Shown here in pieces: positions 9,178 to 18,876 of a stretch of DNA of 64,000 bases. Position 1 is the first letter of the stretch. Each line of letters starts with the position of its first letter. Location of the stretch: positions 124,001 to 188,000 of the forward strand of contig NZ_FNXY01000003.1 of the NCBI RefSeq assembly GCF_900108855.1, given 5' to 3'. Source of the stretch: Dyadobacter koreensis. Its GTDB lineage: Bacteria; Bacteroidota; Bacteroidia; Cytophagales; Spirosomataceae. Made by a program: the position numbers and the translations under genes. The notes under the pieces were generated by a model, which was not told the DNA's origin, did no database searches, and saw nothing but the letters and a program-made list of their open reading frames with translations.

Positions 9178-9214
9178 AAATAGGGCTTGGAATTGACAAT
9201 TCCAAGCCCTATTT
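9178..9214 (-). terminator. intrinsic terminator of the coiled-coil gene
   Basis: A perfect 17-bp inverted repeat (9178-9194 with 9198-9214, 3-nt spacer). On the minus strand a T5 run follows, placing it as the end of the gene at 9245-10186 and upstream of rpsF. Confidence 0.85.
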
Positions 9215-9244
9215 GTATTTAACACAAAGTTAAGTGGTTACGGA

Positions 9245-10186
9245 TTATTTTACCGTAAAATCACCCTGGCCAATTTTAAATCCTTCACTGTATACTTCGA
9301 TCGAATATTTCCCGTCTTTCATCGGAATTCCTCCACGACCGTAATAAATATCTACTGCCTGGCGCGTGTTTGTGAAGTTGATTGTTTGCTTCGAGCTGTA
9401 GATCATTTCCTTGCCGTTGTAAGTAAATGCGCCGGAACCAGTCGCCATGTCGGACAGTACTGCGCCCTCTGGGTCCAGGATTCGGAGGAAAATATCTTTT
9501 TCATTCTGTTTCGCAACCGCATTTTCACCTAATTTGAAACTGACCTTCAGTTTGTCAATACGTTTCGATTTGTATTTTCCACCTTCCCGTTCTTTACCTT
9601 TTGAAGAAACCGCATTGATTGCGAGCTCCTCGGTACGCAAAGCAGAAGCCAGCGTTACTTTTTCAGCCAGTTCACGATTTTGTGCAGAATAGTTGATCAC
9701 CGAGTCATTCAGCTGCTGTCTTTCTGATTCCAGACCTGAAACCTGTTGGCTCAATTCCTGATTCTTGTTGGTAACAATGCCAAGTTCCTCACGCAAATTC
9801 GCTAGTTCTGTATCTTTTTGAGATAAAACCTGTTCATAAGATTTAATTTTCTTTTCAAAATTGGCAGCTGAGAAATTATTAACATTTTTCAAATCCTGTT
9901 TGTCCTTTTCCAGTTGCTTTTTCAACTCTATCAAAGAATCCACACTGCCTCCCAGCTTTTGAATCTCAGCAATCTTAGTATCTAATTCGGCAGAAATTGA
10001 ATCCAGTTTCGTTTTTGTAAACAAAACCTCTTCTGTTTTAGCCGTGATAATATCATCTTTAACCTTATTCTCTTGTTTTTCGTGATAGATAAAATAAACA
10101 AGTACCAAATTAAGCAATGCTAAAACGGCCAGGGCAGCCCATAGAAGAGTTTTCCGATCTTGCTTTTGTTCTTGGTTATAGTCCAT
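9245..10186 (-). CDS. membrane-anchored coiled-coil protein of unknown function
   Basis: 313 residues that I do not recognise by function. A short charged N-terminus is followed by one membrane segment (about residues 13-32), a long coiled coil (about 40-180, rich in Glu/Lys/Gln heptads), and a C-terminal beta-rich domain of about 110 residues (from KLKVSFKLGENAV). The topology suggests an inner-membrane anchor with the coil and domain in the periplasm. It has its own terminator, so it is probably monocistronic. Confidence 0.7.
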   Translation of the reverse strand: MDYNQEQKQDRKTLLWAALAVLALLNLVLVYFIYHEKQENKVKDDIITAKTEEVLFTKTKLDSISAELDTKIAEIQKLGGSVDSLIELKKQLEKDKQDLKNVNNFSAANFEKKIKSYEQVLSQKDTELANLREELGIVTNKNQELSQQVSGLESERQQLNDSVINYSAQNRELAEKVTLASALRTEELAINAVSSKGKEREGGKYKSKRIDKLKVSFKLGENAVAKQNEKDIFLRILDPEGAVLSDMATGSGAFTYNGKEMIYSSKQTINFTNTRQAVDIYYGRGGIPMKDGKYSIEVYSEGFKIGQGDFTVK

Positions 10187-10323
10187 ATAGAGAGTTAAAT
10201 TTTAAATTAATTGGTAAAAGAACTATGTTTTTTTCAATTTTGAAATAAGTTAAGCTCGATTTGTGCAAAGTAAGTTCCATTTCATCGATCTAAGCTGTTC
10301 ATTATCATAAATTTTACGCCAAC

Positions 10324-10986
10324 ATGTCTGTCATTGCTGAAAATATAGCCGGAATTGAGAAACAACTTCATGGAAAAGCCAGATTAATCGCTGTTACTAA
10401 AACAAAACCAATTGAAGTTTTACAAGAAACATATGAAGCCGGATTCCGCCGTTTTGGTGAAAACAAGGTGCAGGAAATGACGGCCAAATATGAAGCATTG
10501 CCCAAAGACGTTGAATGGCATATGATCGGTCACCTGCAATCGAATAAGGTAAAATATATGGCACCTTATGTTTCAATGGTACATTCAGTTGATCAGTTTA
10601 AGCTTTTGAAGGAAATAAATAAAGAAGCCAGAAAAAACGACCGGACGATTAATTGTCTTCTTCAGATATTTATTGCAGAGGAAGAAACGAAATTCGGGCT
10701 TTCCGAAGCAGAAGCGCGTGAGATCCTCGAATCTGCTGAATTGCTTTCCTTAACCAATATAAAAATTGTCGGTTTGATGGGTATGGCTTCCAACACAGAT
10801 GATGACGATAAAGTGCGTCAGGAATTTCGTACGTTAAAAAACCTGTTCGAATCTTTCAAAGCATATGAAAAGGAAAATGTGGAAATGAAAGAAATATCGA
10901 TGGGGATGAGCGGAGATTTTCCAATTGCGGTCGAAGAAGGAAGTACATTGGTTCGCGTCGGAAGTGCAATTTTTGGTGCACGATGA
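10324..10986 (+). CDS. YggS/PROSC family pyridoxal-phosphate-binding protein
   Basis: 220 residues, a single TIM-barrel PLP protein of the YggS/PLPBP family, which helps keep vitamin B6 and amino/keto-acid pools balanced and has no known catalytic activity. The PLP lysine is K26 in LIAVTKTKP. FGENKVQE and WHMIGHLQSNK are family signatures, and MGMSGDFPIAVEEGSTLVR binds phosphate near the C-terminus. It is a single-gene unit ending in a clear terminator. Confidence 0.93.
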   Translation: MSVIAENIAGIEKQLHGKARLIAVTKTKPIEVLQETYEAGFRRFGENKVQEMTAKYEALPKDVEWHMIGHLQSNKVKYMAPYVSMVHSVDQFKLLKEINKEARKNDRTINCLLQIFIAEEETKFGLSEAEAREILESAELLSLTNIKIVGLMGMASNTDDDDKVRQEFRTLKNLFESFKAYEKENVEMKEISMGMSGDFPIAVEEGSTLVRVGSAIFGAR

Positions 10987-10994
10987 ATGTTCCG

Positions 10995-11030
10995 GGAAAG
11001 CAGTATCATGATGTACTGCTTTCCTTTTTT
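10995..11030 (+). terminator. intrinsic terminator of the yggS-family gene
   Basis: An 11-bp perfect stem (10995-11005 with 11014-11024), an 8-nt loop, then T6. The hairpin overlaps the last codons and stop of the convergent glycosyltransferase gene. There is no T-run on the minus side, so it acts in one direction. Confidence 0.85.
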
Positions 11031-12076
11031 GCATTAGTGCCTAATGCTGAAACAACTTTATCTCTTACAAATTCTAACGTTAAATCCGCACAGGGAGAGC
11101 CATCCTTCCTGACAAAAACTGCATTTTCCTGACGCCCATACTTTCCGGAATACGGATTATAAGAAGGAAAACTTCCAAGAGAACCCATCAAAATAATTCC
11201 ACTTGTGCCGACGGCATTCGCCAGGTGAGAAGGGCCGCTATCAAGTCCAATGAAAAAATCAGCTCTTCTGATCACTTCAGCAGTTTCCAGAATCGAAAGT
11301 TTCCCGCACAAATCGCGGTACGCCGGTGTATTCACAGACAAGTTACTGATCAGTCCGATTTCGATAATATGATAAGAATAGTTTGCAGCAAGCCATTCAA
11401 CAAGTTGATTCCACCGGGCTGCCGGCCAATCTTTTGGTGCATAATTTGACTGACAATGAAGTACAATATACTTTTCTGGCAGCGCCAGTGTATCCACTTT
11501 TTTCCGGTGACTTTCCTGCAAATATAATCTGGGACTATCATCCGCCGGGAACGGGACTTTCTCTCCGATCAAATCAGCAGTCTGGGCAAAAACTTCCAGC
11601 AGATTGCCAAAATTGAAGTATGTATGCACATTGATACCTTTCTGTTCCGCGATCGGATTATCGACAAAAACCTGGCACTTGGCACAATGATTATTGTTGC
11701 TGAATTGAAGCGGATATACTTTATCAAAAACGCCGGTATCTAGTAAAACTCGGCGCTGGGTTACACAAAACTCGCTGAAAGTCTCGTTAACTGCAGGATT
11801 ATGATCCACCAATTCATGGTAAGACGGCTTGACAAACCACACAATATGCGCATCAGGATGAAGTGAGCGGACATATCTGGAAATGGGCTCGGCCGCGACG
11901 ATATCACCAAAATGCTCAGTTCTGATAATGGCAATTAATTCCTTCCCTCTCAAAAACCCTGCCTTCCTGGACTTAAAATAAAGCCAAGCCTTGTAACCTG
12001 AAAAATGAGCTTTAAATATGTGGGTATACTTAAAATAGCGGTGTGTCCAAAGCTGGATAAAACGTTCAATATTCAT
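11006..12076 (-). CDS. glycosyltransferase family 9 (heptosyltransferase-like)
   Basis: 356 residues with the GT9/ADP-heptose:LPS heptosyltransferase fold. The N-terminal acceptor domain has IAIIRTEHFGDIVAAEP, and the donor site shows FIGLDSGPSHLANAVGTSG. It probably adds a sugar to lipopolysaccharide core or a related glycan on the cytoplasmic face. A CAKC pair in mid-protein is unusual and could bind metal. No other LPS genes are adjacent. The stop lies within the neighbouring terminator hairpin. Confidence 0.85.
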   Translation of the reverse strand: MNIERFIQLWTHRYFKYTHIFKAHFSGYKAWLYFKSRKAGFLRGKELIAIIRTEHFGDIVAAEPISRYVRSLHPDAHIVWFVKPSYHELVDHNPAVNETFSEFCVTQRRVLLDTGVFDKVYPLQFSNNNHCAKCQVFVDNPIAEQKGINVHTYFNFGNLLEVFAQTADLIGEKVPFPADDSPRLYLQESHRKKVDTLALPEKYIVLHCQSNYAPKDWPAARWNQLVEWLAANYSYHIIEIGLISNLSVNTPAYRDLCGKLSILETAEVIRRADFFIGLDSGPSHLANAVGTSGIILMGSLGSFPSYNPYSGKYGRQENAVFVRKDGSPCADLTLEFVRDKVVSALGTNAKKESSTS

Positions 12077-12157
12077 TTTCTAAATTTTGCCCGGACCAAA
12101 TAATTTTTCACCGGATATTTTATGCATGCAAGTTAAGAAAGAAATATGAATCAAGAG

Positions 12158-12188
12158 TTGGTTAGCCTTTTTCTCAACCCTAACTTTG
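12158..12188 (+). promoter_or_regulatory. Bacteroidota-type promoter for the DUF423 gene
   Basis: TTG at 12158-12160 and TAACTTTG at 12181-12188 with a 20-bp spacer fit the -33/-7 consensus. The start codon is about 74 nt downstream of the -7 box. Confidence 0.5.
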
Positions 12189-12262
12189 CCACCAGCCGAT
12201 TTAGTGATCCACAGTGAGCATGACACCGGTGTCCGCAATTATCAACTTTCCTTTTTATCTAT

Positions 12263-12640
12263 ATGAAATTTATTATTCAAGCTGGTGGCTTGTTTGGTGC
12301 CCTGGCCGTTGCACTCGGCGCATTTGGAGCACATGCACTCAAAGGAATGCTGGAAGCTTCCGGAAGGATGGATACTTTCGAAACGGCCGTTAAATACCAG
12401 TTCTATCATGCCCTGGCGATGGTTTTGGTGGGATTGTTATTACAAAGAGCTGGCGAAGACGCCGTCAAATTGTTAGGATGGTCTGGTCATGCTTTCATTT
12501 TTGGCGTGTTGATATTTTCAGGTTCGCTCTACGCCATTTGCTTTACAGGAATCACAAAATTTGGAGCCACTGCTCCTATCGGCGGTTTATTGTTAATCGT
12601 TGGATGGGTGCTTTTAATTATGGCAGCATCAAAACTTTGA
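12263..12640 (+). CDS. DUF423 family small membrane protein
   Basis: 125 residues, four predicted membrane segments, with the DUF423 N-terminus (GALAVALGAFGAHALKG) and FETAVKYQFYHALAM in the middle. Members occur widely in bacteria (YwdK type) and have no assigned function. It stands alone between divergent and convergent neighbours. Confidence 0.9.
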   Translation: MKFIIQAGGLFGALAVALGAFGAHALKGMLEASGRMDTFETAVKYQFYHALAMVLVGLLLQRAGEDAVKLLGWSGHAFIFGVLIFSGSLYAICFTGITKFGATAPIGGLLLIVGWVLLIMAASKL

Positions 12641-12646
12641 TAGAGT

Positions 12647-12692
12647 ATCGGTTAAGGCTTAAAACAAAATCCGTTATTAAGCCTTAACTGAT
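12647..12692. repeat. 16-bp inverted repeat between convergent genes
   Basis: Arms 12647-12662 and 12677-12692 pair over 16 bp with one G-U and a 14-nt loop. It sits between the ends of the DUF423 gene and rodA, where a terminator is expected, but lacks a clear T-run on either strand. A Rho-independent role is possible but not certain. Confidence 0.5.
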
Positions 12693-12703
12693 AAAATCTA
12701 ATA

Positions 12704-13987
12704 TTATCCGCGGGATAACGTGAACGGTCGCTGCGCGTCTATTTTCAAAAAGATAAAAAGTAATACTGAAAACGACCATAAAGATGAACCTCCATAGCTA
12801 AAAAATGGCAATGGAATACCAATCACGGGCATCAAACCGATTGTCATTCCGACATTGACAAGGAAATGAAAGAAGAAAATGCCGGCGACACAATAACCAT
12901 ATACTCTCGCAAATCGGCTTCGCTGCCTTTCCGCCAGGATCACGAGACGGGATATTAGCAAAATAAATAAGGTCACTACAACGGCCGTCCCGATGAAGCC
13001 GTGCTCCTCTCCTACGGTACAAAAGATAAAGTCGGTGCTCTGCTCGGGTACAAAATCAAACTTCGTTTGGGTTCCCTGTAAAAATCCTTTTCCGCTGAAT
13101 CCCCCTGAACCAATCGCTATTTTGGATTGAATAACGTTCCAGCCGATCCCGCGCGGATCAGAATCCGGATCCAGAAGCACCATAATCCGGCCTCTCTGAT
13201 GTTTTTGCAACACATTATTCATAAAAAAATCGACCCCGAAAACAATGGAAATCATGACAATTGCAATCAATACAGTTGCCATCAGCCCACCCCTTCGACG
13301 CGTCATTACCGGCATAAGCCAGATAACAATTCCAGCGATAAAAATAATGGCGCCTGCGATATACCAGGAGTTATATAGCAGAGAAATAATCAATAATGCA
13401 GCTGATACAATTCCTATGGCAGGAATAAACCCCGGCATTCCCTCGCGGTAAAGTATGATTGCAAAAGATGCGAAAACAAGCATCGAACCAGTTTCATTTG
13501 AAAGAAGGATCAGGATGGACGGCAGAATTATGATCCCTAAAATCGGGTAATAATCCTTTAATTTTCGCGTCAAACTAATCGCTGGGTCACTCAAATATTT
13601 CGAAATCGCGAGACTTACCGCCAGGTTGGCAAACTGCGCAGGCTGCAATGAGATAGCCCCAAACTTGATCCAGGAGCGCGAGCCGTTGATATTAGAGCCT
13701 GCAAAAAGGACAACGACGAGCAGAAATATTACGATGGCATAGATAATAAATGAGAAAGTCTCATAGAATTTATAATCGATAACCAGAATACAAATGATCA
13801 GTATAAATGTCGTCCCAATCCACATGAGCTGCTTTCCAGCATTGTTTGACAAATCGAAAATACTGCTATGCGTCTCCGGATTATAGACTGCCGCATAAAT
13901 ATTGACCCACCCTATGCCAAGACAAGCGATATAGATCAATACGACCATCCAATCGACATTTTTGGTTATAGGTTTTCCCTCTTCCAT
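12704..13987 (-). CDS. rodA: rod-shape-determining glycan polymerase RodA
   Basis: 427 residues, about ten membrane segments, SEDS family. It polymerises lipid II glycan strands for side-wall growth with PBP2. Family stretches include GFSGKGFLQGTQTKFDFVPEQ-type sequence near the middle and IGIPLPFFSYGGSSL near the C-terminus. It lies 53 nt downstream of mrdA, its usual partner. mreBCD, often next in line in other genomes, are not here. Confidence 0.95.
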   Translation of the reverse strand: MEEGKPITKNVDWMVVLIYIACLGIGWVNIYAAVYNPETHSSIFDLSNNAGKQLMWIGTTFILIICILVIDYKFYETFSFIIYAIVIFLLVVVLFAGSNINGSRSWIKFGAISLQPAQFANLAVSLAISKYLSDPAISLTRKLKDYYPILGIIILPSILILLSNETGSMLVFASFAIILYREGMPGFIPAIGIVSAALLIISLLYNSWYIAGAIIFIAGIVIWLMPVMTRRRGGLMATVLIAIVMISIVFGVDFFMNNVLQKHQRGRIMVLLDPDSDPRGIGWNVIQSKIAIGSGGFSGKGFLQGTQTKFDFVPEQSTDFIFCTVGEEHGFIGTAVVVTLFILLISRLVILAERQRSRFARVYGYCVAGIFFFHFLVNVGMTIGLMPVIGIPLPFFSYGGSSLWSFSVLLFIFLKIDAQRPFTLSRG

Positions 13988-14040
13988 TAACTTAACTATT
14001 AAAAATTTTGATGATTTGACTATTAACGAGACTGGCCCAA

Positions 14041-15966
14041 CTAGAATCTCTTAAACCAGTTAATCACTTTTGGCATTGGTTTTTCAACCGGCACCATCGG
14101 AATTCCCTGTCTTCTTTTCGCGGTATCTTTTATGACTGGTTTTGGCGGAGCGGGCAAAATTACGTTTTTCATAAAATCAGCTTCCATGATTCGTTTCTCA
14201 AGCGCCTTGTTTGTCACGTTCCGTGTCAGATATTTTTCTATGATTAGATTGGCAATCGGTGCTGCCGCCGATCCTCCTGCGCCTGCATTTTCGACAAACA
14301 CAGCAATGGCAATTTTCGGATCTTCCACCGGCGCAAATGCAATGAAGATCGAGTGGTCCATACCACGCTTATTCTGCGATGTTCCCGTTTTACCAGCAAT
14401 GGAAATGCCCTCTACCCTTGATCTTCTAGCGGTTCCACCTTCCACAGCGCCAAGCATACCTTCAATGACAGGATCAAAATTGTGAGCTGCAACACCAGTT
14501 TCATGACGTACGGCGTATTCAGGTTTTAATACTTTTTTCTCTCCAATCCCATGAATTACGTGAGGTGTGTAATAATAACCTTTGTTTGCAATAATAGCCG
14601 CTACGTTTGCCATTTTTAAAGGTGTGATCAAAATTTCACCTTCACCGATACTCAACGAATAAATATTCGAGAACTTCCAGCGATTTTCACCATATATTTT
14701 GTCGTAATACTTTTTGTCCGGCAAATTTCCTTTACGTTCACTTGGCAAATCTATTCCAAGCTGCTGACCAATTCCAAATTTACTGATCTTGTCATGCCAG
14801 TCATCCAGGCCGACCGCAGAGGCTTTAAAAGTATTTGAAATCTTGTTATTGTAAATGATCCGGCGGAAAACGTTGTAAAAATAAGGGTTACATGAGTGCG
14901 TTACTCCAAGCGCAACCGTGGGAGTTCCCGGATGATTATGACAGCCTATCGGACAATTAGCGTGCGTAAACCCACTGTTGGGCGTAATTACACCTTCCTG
15001 TAAACCGATCAGTGCCTGAATTAATTTAAAAGTCGATCCCGGGCGATAACTCGCCATAACCGGACGGTTAAAAAGAGGCTTATAAGGATTCCTATAAAGT
15101 GTTGTATAATTTCTCGAAAAATGTCGGGTTGCCAGAAAATTGGGGTCATAAGTTGGGGCCGAAACCATGGATAAGATCTGACCCGTCTTCGGCTCAATCG
15201 CTACGATACTGCCCACCTTATTCACCATCAGACTATCCGCGTATTGCTGAATATCGATATCGATCCCGGAATACAAATTCTCGCCAGCCACAGCCATCGT
15301 ATCCAATTCACCATTTTTCCAGGCACCCTTATATACTCCGGCGACATTTTGCATGATAAATTTAGTTCCGCGTTTTCCCCGCAGTTCATGCTCGTAAATC
15401 TTCTCAATACCAGTTTGACCAATATAATCACTCTGGCGATAATAAGGCTCTTCCTGCTTTTCAAGCTGTGTTTTGCTGATTTCGCTGACATAACCAAGTG
15501 TGTTCGCCAGCGTCGCAGCTTTGTATGTTCGCATGGAACTTTTCGCAAATTCAAATCCTGAATAATCGACCATAATATCCTGGATTGATGCGAAATCTTC
15601 TTTTGACAGCTGCCTTAAAAATAACGATGGTTTATTCCTTGAATAAGACCCTGCCGCATTGATAAGGCTGTCAAACTCACGCCTTTCGATCCCGAGAACT
15701 CTGCAAAATCGCAGTGTGTCGTCCACTTTGACTTTATTCGGGGTTACCAGCAAATCATACACAGGAGTATTATATACAATCAGTTTCCCATTCCGGTCAT
15801 AGATCTGGCCGCGGAAGGGTACTTCAATTACACGTTTGATGGAGTTACTGGATGATTCGATAGAATAACTTTCGTCGAGTACCTGTAAATAAAATAAACG
15901 AAATAAGTAAATGATACCTATTAAAGTAAAGAAGCCAATAATTACAAAGCGGCGATTTTCAAGCAT
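14041..15966 (-). CDS. mrdA: penicillin-binding protein 2 (elongation-specific transpeptidase)
   Basis: 641 residues: one N-terminal membrane anchor (about 8-28), a pedestal domain, then a transpeptidase domain. Active-site motifs are S311-T-F-K314, S358-C-N360 and K526-T-G-T. It cross-links new peptidoglycan with RodA in the elongasome, in the periplasm. The C-terminus is Pro/Lys-rich. It is followed directly by rodA; upstream is an NFACT gene instead of mreD. Confidence 0.95.
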   Translation of the reverse strand: MLENRRFVIIGFFTLIGIIYLFRLFYLQVLDESYSIESSSNSIKRVIEVPFRGQIYDRNGKLIVYNTPVYDLLVTPNKVKVDDTLRFCRVLGIERREFDSLINAAGSYSRNKPSLFLRQLSKEDFASIQDIMVDYSGFEFAKSSMRTYKAATLANTLGYVSEISKTQLEKQEEPYYRQSDYIGQTGIEKIYEHELRGKRGTKFIMQNVAGVYKGAWKNGELDTMAVAGENLYSGIDIDIQQYADSLMVNKVGSIVAIEPKTGQILSMVSAPTYDPNFLATRHFSRNYTTLYRNPYKPLFNRPVMASYRPGSTFKLIQALIGLQEGVITPNSGFTHANCPIGCHNHPGTPTVALGVTHSCNPYFYNVFRRIIYNNKISNTFKASAVGLDDWHDKISKFGIGQQLGIDLPSERKGNLPDKKYYDKIYGENRWKFSNIYSLSIGEGEILITPLKMANVAAIIANKGYYYTPHVIHGIGEKKVLKPEYAVRHETGVAAHNFDPVIEGMLGAVEGGTARRSRVEGISIAGKTGTSQNKRGMDHSIFIAFAPVEDPKIAIAVFVENAGAGGSAAAPIANLIIEKYLTRNVTNKALEKRIMEADFMKNVILPAPPKPVIKDTAKRRQGIPMVPVEKPMPKVINWFKRF

Positions 15967-16060
15967 TCTGCACTAAATATTCCTGTTCTCTCAATTTTGC
16001 TACGAAGTTCGTGATATCGAAAGACTTATCAAAGTTCTTTGATACCTAAAATATCACTCA

Positions 16061-17635
16061 TTATTCTGGCGTCGGAACGACCATAATTACTTCCTCTTTA
16101 TCAATTACAACGGCTCCCTCAGGTAGTCCTTTTGGCTTCCGCACATATTTTTTCGGGGTAAAAATAACCGGACATAAACTATCCGTTCGTCTTTTGGAAT
16201 GCCAGGCTGCGAGTTGTGCAGCTCTTTCGATCACCGGCGATGGAAATTTTTTCCCTGATTGATTTTTCACAACAACATGCGAACCGGTAACGTCTCGGGC
16301 ATGCAGCCACAAATCTTCTTTATGTGCATACTGTCTGGTAAGCAAATCGTTGTTTTTAGCGTTTTTGCCGATCAAAATAGTGAAACCTAAAAAGTCGACT
16401 TTTTTAAACAGATCTGCTTGTTCTACTGAAACGGTGTTGCCGCCAGCTAACCCGTTTGACTTTATGAAGGTTCTCAGCTCACGTAAAACTTCGATTTTCT
16501 CTATTGACTTAACAAATCCAAGCATTTTCTCCCGCTCGGTTTCACGGGCTTGCAAACTATCATGCAGACGAGCTATTTCTATCTTTTCATTTTTAGATTT
16601 TCGATAATAACCCTCAGCCGTTTTCTGCGGGGTAAGATCCTTTTTCAGACGAATTTTTATTGGTTGGTCACGATAGAAATCATACAACTCAACAGATTCT
16701 GCCCGCTCCGGAATCAGGTGCAGGTTTGCCATCAGGATATTGGCTATTTCATCGTTCTTCGTCCCTTCTTCCAGCTCGACCAGTTTCTTAAACGTATTTT
16801 CCAGGTAATTGTCTGTTTGAGAAATACGTTTTTTCAGGATTCTTAAAATTTCGGCTTTTTCTTTCTCAATACCCGTGAGACGGATAAAAGCATAATAGTA
16901 TGTGTTTAATGCCTCAATCGGATCTTTATAAGTATCGATAATTTCACCAACCGGTAAGAGGGAAAGTGTAGGTATCCGTTCAATTTTCGTAATATAAAAA
17001 GTTGGTTGTTCCAGTTTTTTTAAAACATCCTGAATAACAGCCCAGCGATCTTCAGGCTGAGTTATTCGTTCCAGCAATTCATTTAAATGCTTATTAATCA
17101 ACTTCCCAAACGTCGGAAACAACGGCTCAAAACGGGAATCATTTTTCAAAAATGCTTCAAAAGACTGATCGATCTTCCGGTCCATCGTGTCAAGCGAAAT
17201 CGTAAGATCGGTCGCAAGTTTGTTATTGAATAACTGGTTAACCTTCCCATCCCTGCCAAAAGAGATTAAATTTGACCGGTTTCCAAAAAGCTTCAAAACC
17301 AGGACATCCCCGGTTTTAAAGATAATTTCAATTGCCCGCTCGTTAATAAAAACCCGGACATGAATAATCTGCTGCTGGTATATATCGGTAAAAAGGTTTA
17401 CACTGTTTCTTCTGGCGCGATCAAATTTTTCCGGAAAACTTAAACAAGCGAAATCAGAACGTAATGTTGCCTTAATAAAAAATGGTTTCTTTAATTCTTC
17501 ATCGACTTCCGATTCTGCGAATACCAGTACGATCTCATCTTTTTCCTGACTAAATGCCTCGATGAATTTTTTCCCGCTTAATTCCTGATTTAGTCGTGGG
17601 GCGAGTTGTTTTAAGAAATAATAATTTTGATGCAC
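16061..17635 (-). CDS. NFACT (RqcH/FbpA-like) ribosome quality-control protein
   Basis: 524 residues with the NFACT-N domain (LAPRLNQELSGKKF at the start), a helical coiled-coil centre (about 280-390) and the NFACT-R/DUF814 domain (KEDLWLHARDVTGSHVVVK near residue 440). RqcH in Bacillus recruits tRNA-Ala to stalled 50S subunits and adds C-terminal Ala tails. Members have also been called fibronectin-binding proteins. The ribosomal role is inferred from the family. It lies 38 nt downstream of a cysteine-synthase-like gene, probably in one transcript. Confidence 0.85.
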   Translation of the reverse strand: MHQNYYFLKQLAPRLNQELSGKKFIEAFSQEKDEIVLVFAESEVDEELKKPFFIKATLRSDFACLSFPEKFDRARRNSVNLFTDIYQQQIIHVRVFINERAIEIIFKTGDVLVLKLFGNRSNLISFGRDGKVNQLFNNKLATDLTISLDTMDRKIDQSFEAFLKNDSRFEPLFPTFGKLINKHLNELLERITQPEDRWAVIQDVLKKLEQPTFYITKIERIPTLSLLPVGEIIDTYKDPIEALNTYYYAFIRLTGIEKEKAEILRILKKRISQTDNYLENTFKKLVELEEGTKNDEIANILMANLHLIPERAESVELYDFYRDQPIKIRLKKDLTPQKTAEGYYRKSKNEKIEIARLHDSLQARETEREKMLGFVKSIEKIEVLRELRTFIKSNGLAGGNTVSVEQADLFKKVDFLGFTILIGKNAKNNDLLTRQYAHKEDLWLHARDVTGSHVVVKNQSGKKFPSPVIERAAQLAAWHSKRRTDSLCPVIFTPKKYVRKPKGLPEGAVVIDKEEVIMVVPTPE

Positions 17636-17673
17636 TTGGTTTTACTGATTATTATGTACCGTTTCTACTCTTT

Positions 17674-18744
17674 TTAAAGCACTTCCAACAACGATTGTTG
17701 TCTCAGAACCTCATCCGCATAACCATGCTCTTTCAGCCAACTTTCATTATAGTAGGTATTCAGATAGCGGTCGCCCGAATCGCAGATCAGCGTCACAATG
17801 GAACCTGATTCACCATTTGCCCTCATTTGTTTTGCAAGTTCGAGCACGCCCCAGAAATTCGTTCCCGAAGAACCGCCAACTTTTTTATTCAGTAAAGATG
17901 TCAAAGCTTGCATGGCTGCAAAACTTCCGGCATCCGGCACCTGGATCATGTGATCTACAACGGTTCTTAAAAATGACGGTTCAACTCTTGGGCGTCCAAT
18001 ACCTTCAATCCTTGACCCAAGTTCGCCGCAAAGTAAGGGATCGTTATTTTTCCAGAAATTATAAAAAACTGAGTTTTCAGGATCAACAACGCAGATTTGT
18101 GTCGCATGTTGTTCATACCTCACATACCGGCCCAGCGTTGCAGAAGTTCCTCCTGTACCCGCCCCTGTCACGATCCAGCGCGGAACGGGATGAATTTCAT
18201 GAGCCATCTGACGAAAGATTGATTCGGCAATATTGTTGTTTCCACGCCAGTCTGTCGCCCGTTCCGCATAGGTAAACTGATCTATAAAATGACCGTTTGT
18301 CTCCTGAGCGATTTGCCGCGAAACCTCGTAGACCTCTGCAGGATGGTCAACAAAATGACATCTTCCACCGTAAAATTCAATAGCCTGGATTTTGTCCGGA
18401 CTTGTGGATTTTGGCATAACCGCCACAAAAGGAAGCCCGAGTAATCTTGCAAAATAAGCTTCGGATACCGCCGTTGATCCGCTGGATGCTTCCACTACCG
18501 TAGTTCCTTCTTGTACCCAGCCATTGCAAATCGCGTAAAGAAAAAGTGAACGGGCCAGCCGATGTTTTAGGCTGCCGGATGGATGCGTAGATTCGTCTTT
18601 GAAGTAAAAATCTATTTCCGGAAAAGACGGAAGTTTCAGAAATATTAAGTGCGTATCGGCAGAGCGCTGATAATCTGCTTCAATTTTGGAAATTGCGCTT
18701 CCTACCCAGGTTGCTTTATGATCTGCGTTGGACTGATGACACAT
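17674..18744 (-). CDS. PLP-dependent cysteine synthase/cysteine desulfhydrase-like enzyme
   Basis: 356 residues, fold type II PLP enzyme. The Schiff-base lysine is in [11 protein letters not shown], followed by the substrate loop SSGSTAVS and the phosphate-binding [14 protein letters not shown]. The sequence is closer to the Cds1-type L-cysteine desulfhydrase/'PLP-dependent cysteine synthase family' proteins than to CysK. It would act on cysteine or O-acylserine in the cytoplasm; direction and substrate cannot be fixed from sequence. It lies upstream of the NFACT gene on the same strand. Confidence 0.8.
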   Translation of the reverse strand: MCHQSNADHKATWVGSAISKIEADYQRSADTHLIFLKLPSFPEIDFYFKDESTHPSGSLKHRLARSLFLYAICNGWVQEGTTVVEASSGSTAVSEAYFARLLGLPFVAVMPKSTSPDKIQAIEFYGGRCHFVDHPAEVYEVSRQIAQETNGHFIDQFTYAERATDWRGNNNIAESIFRQMAHEIHPVPRWIVTGAGTGGTSATLGRYVRYEQHATQICVVDPENSVFYNFWKNNDPLLCGELGSRIEGIGRPRVEPSFLRTVVDHMIQVPDAGSFAAMQALTSLLNKKVGGSSGTNFWGVLELAKQMRANGESGSIVTLICDSGDRYLNTYYNESWLKEHGYADEVLRQQSLLEVL

Positions 18745-18876
18745 TGGCTGCTGGCTTTTAGAATTCGATACCCAGTATGTGACGTTGGGTGTTTTTATTA
18801 ATAATGCAAAGATTACAGCATATTAATAGAAAGCAATAAAAGCCAGTACTCCTTTCAGGTTGTCACAACCAGTGAA

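Noticed and set aside
9106-9225. N-terminal extension of rpsF
   Set aside because: Would translate through a 17-bp terminator hairpin and lacks S6 similarity; MSKQYETVFIL is the family start.
17817-18275. 152-residue plus-strand frame
   Set aside because: Antisense to the cysteine-synthase-like gene, which has clear PLP motifs; no family features of its own.
18780-18812. Weak hairpin and AATCTTTG upstream of the cysteine-synthase-like gene
   Set aside because: The stem is only about 6 bp and the -7 box has a mismatch, so neither supports a called site.
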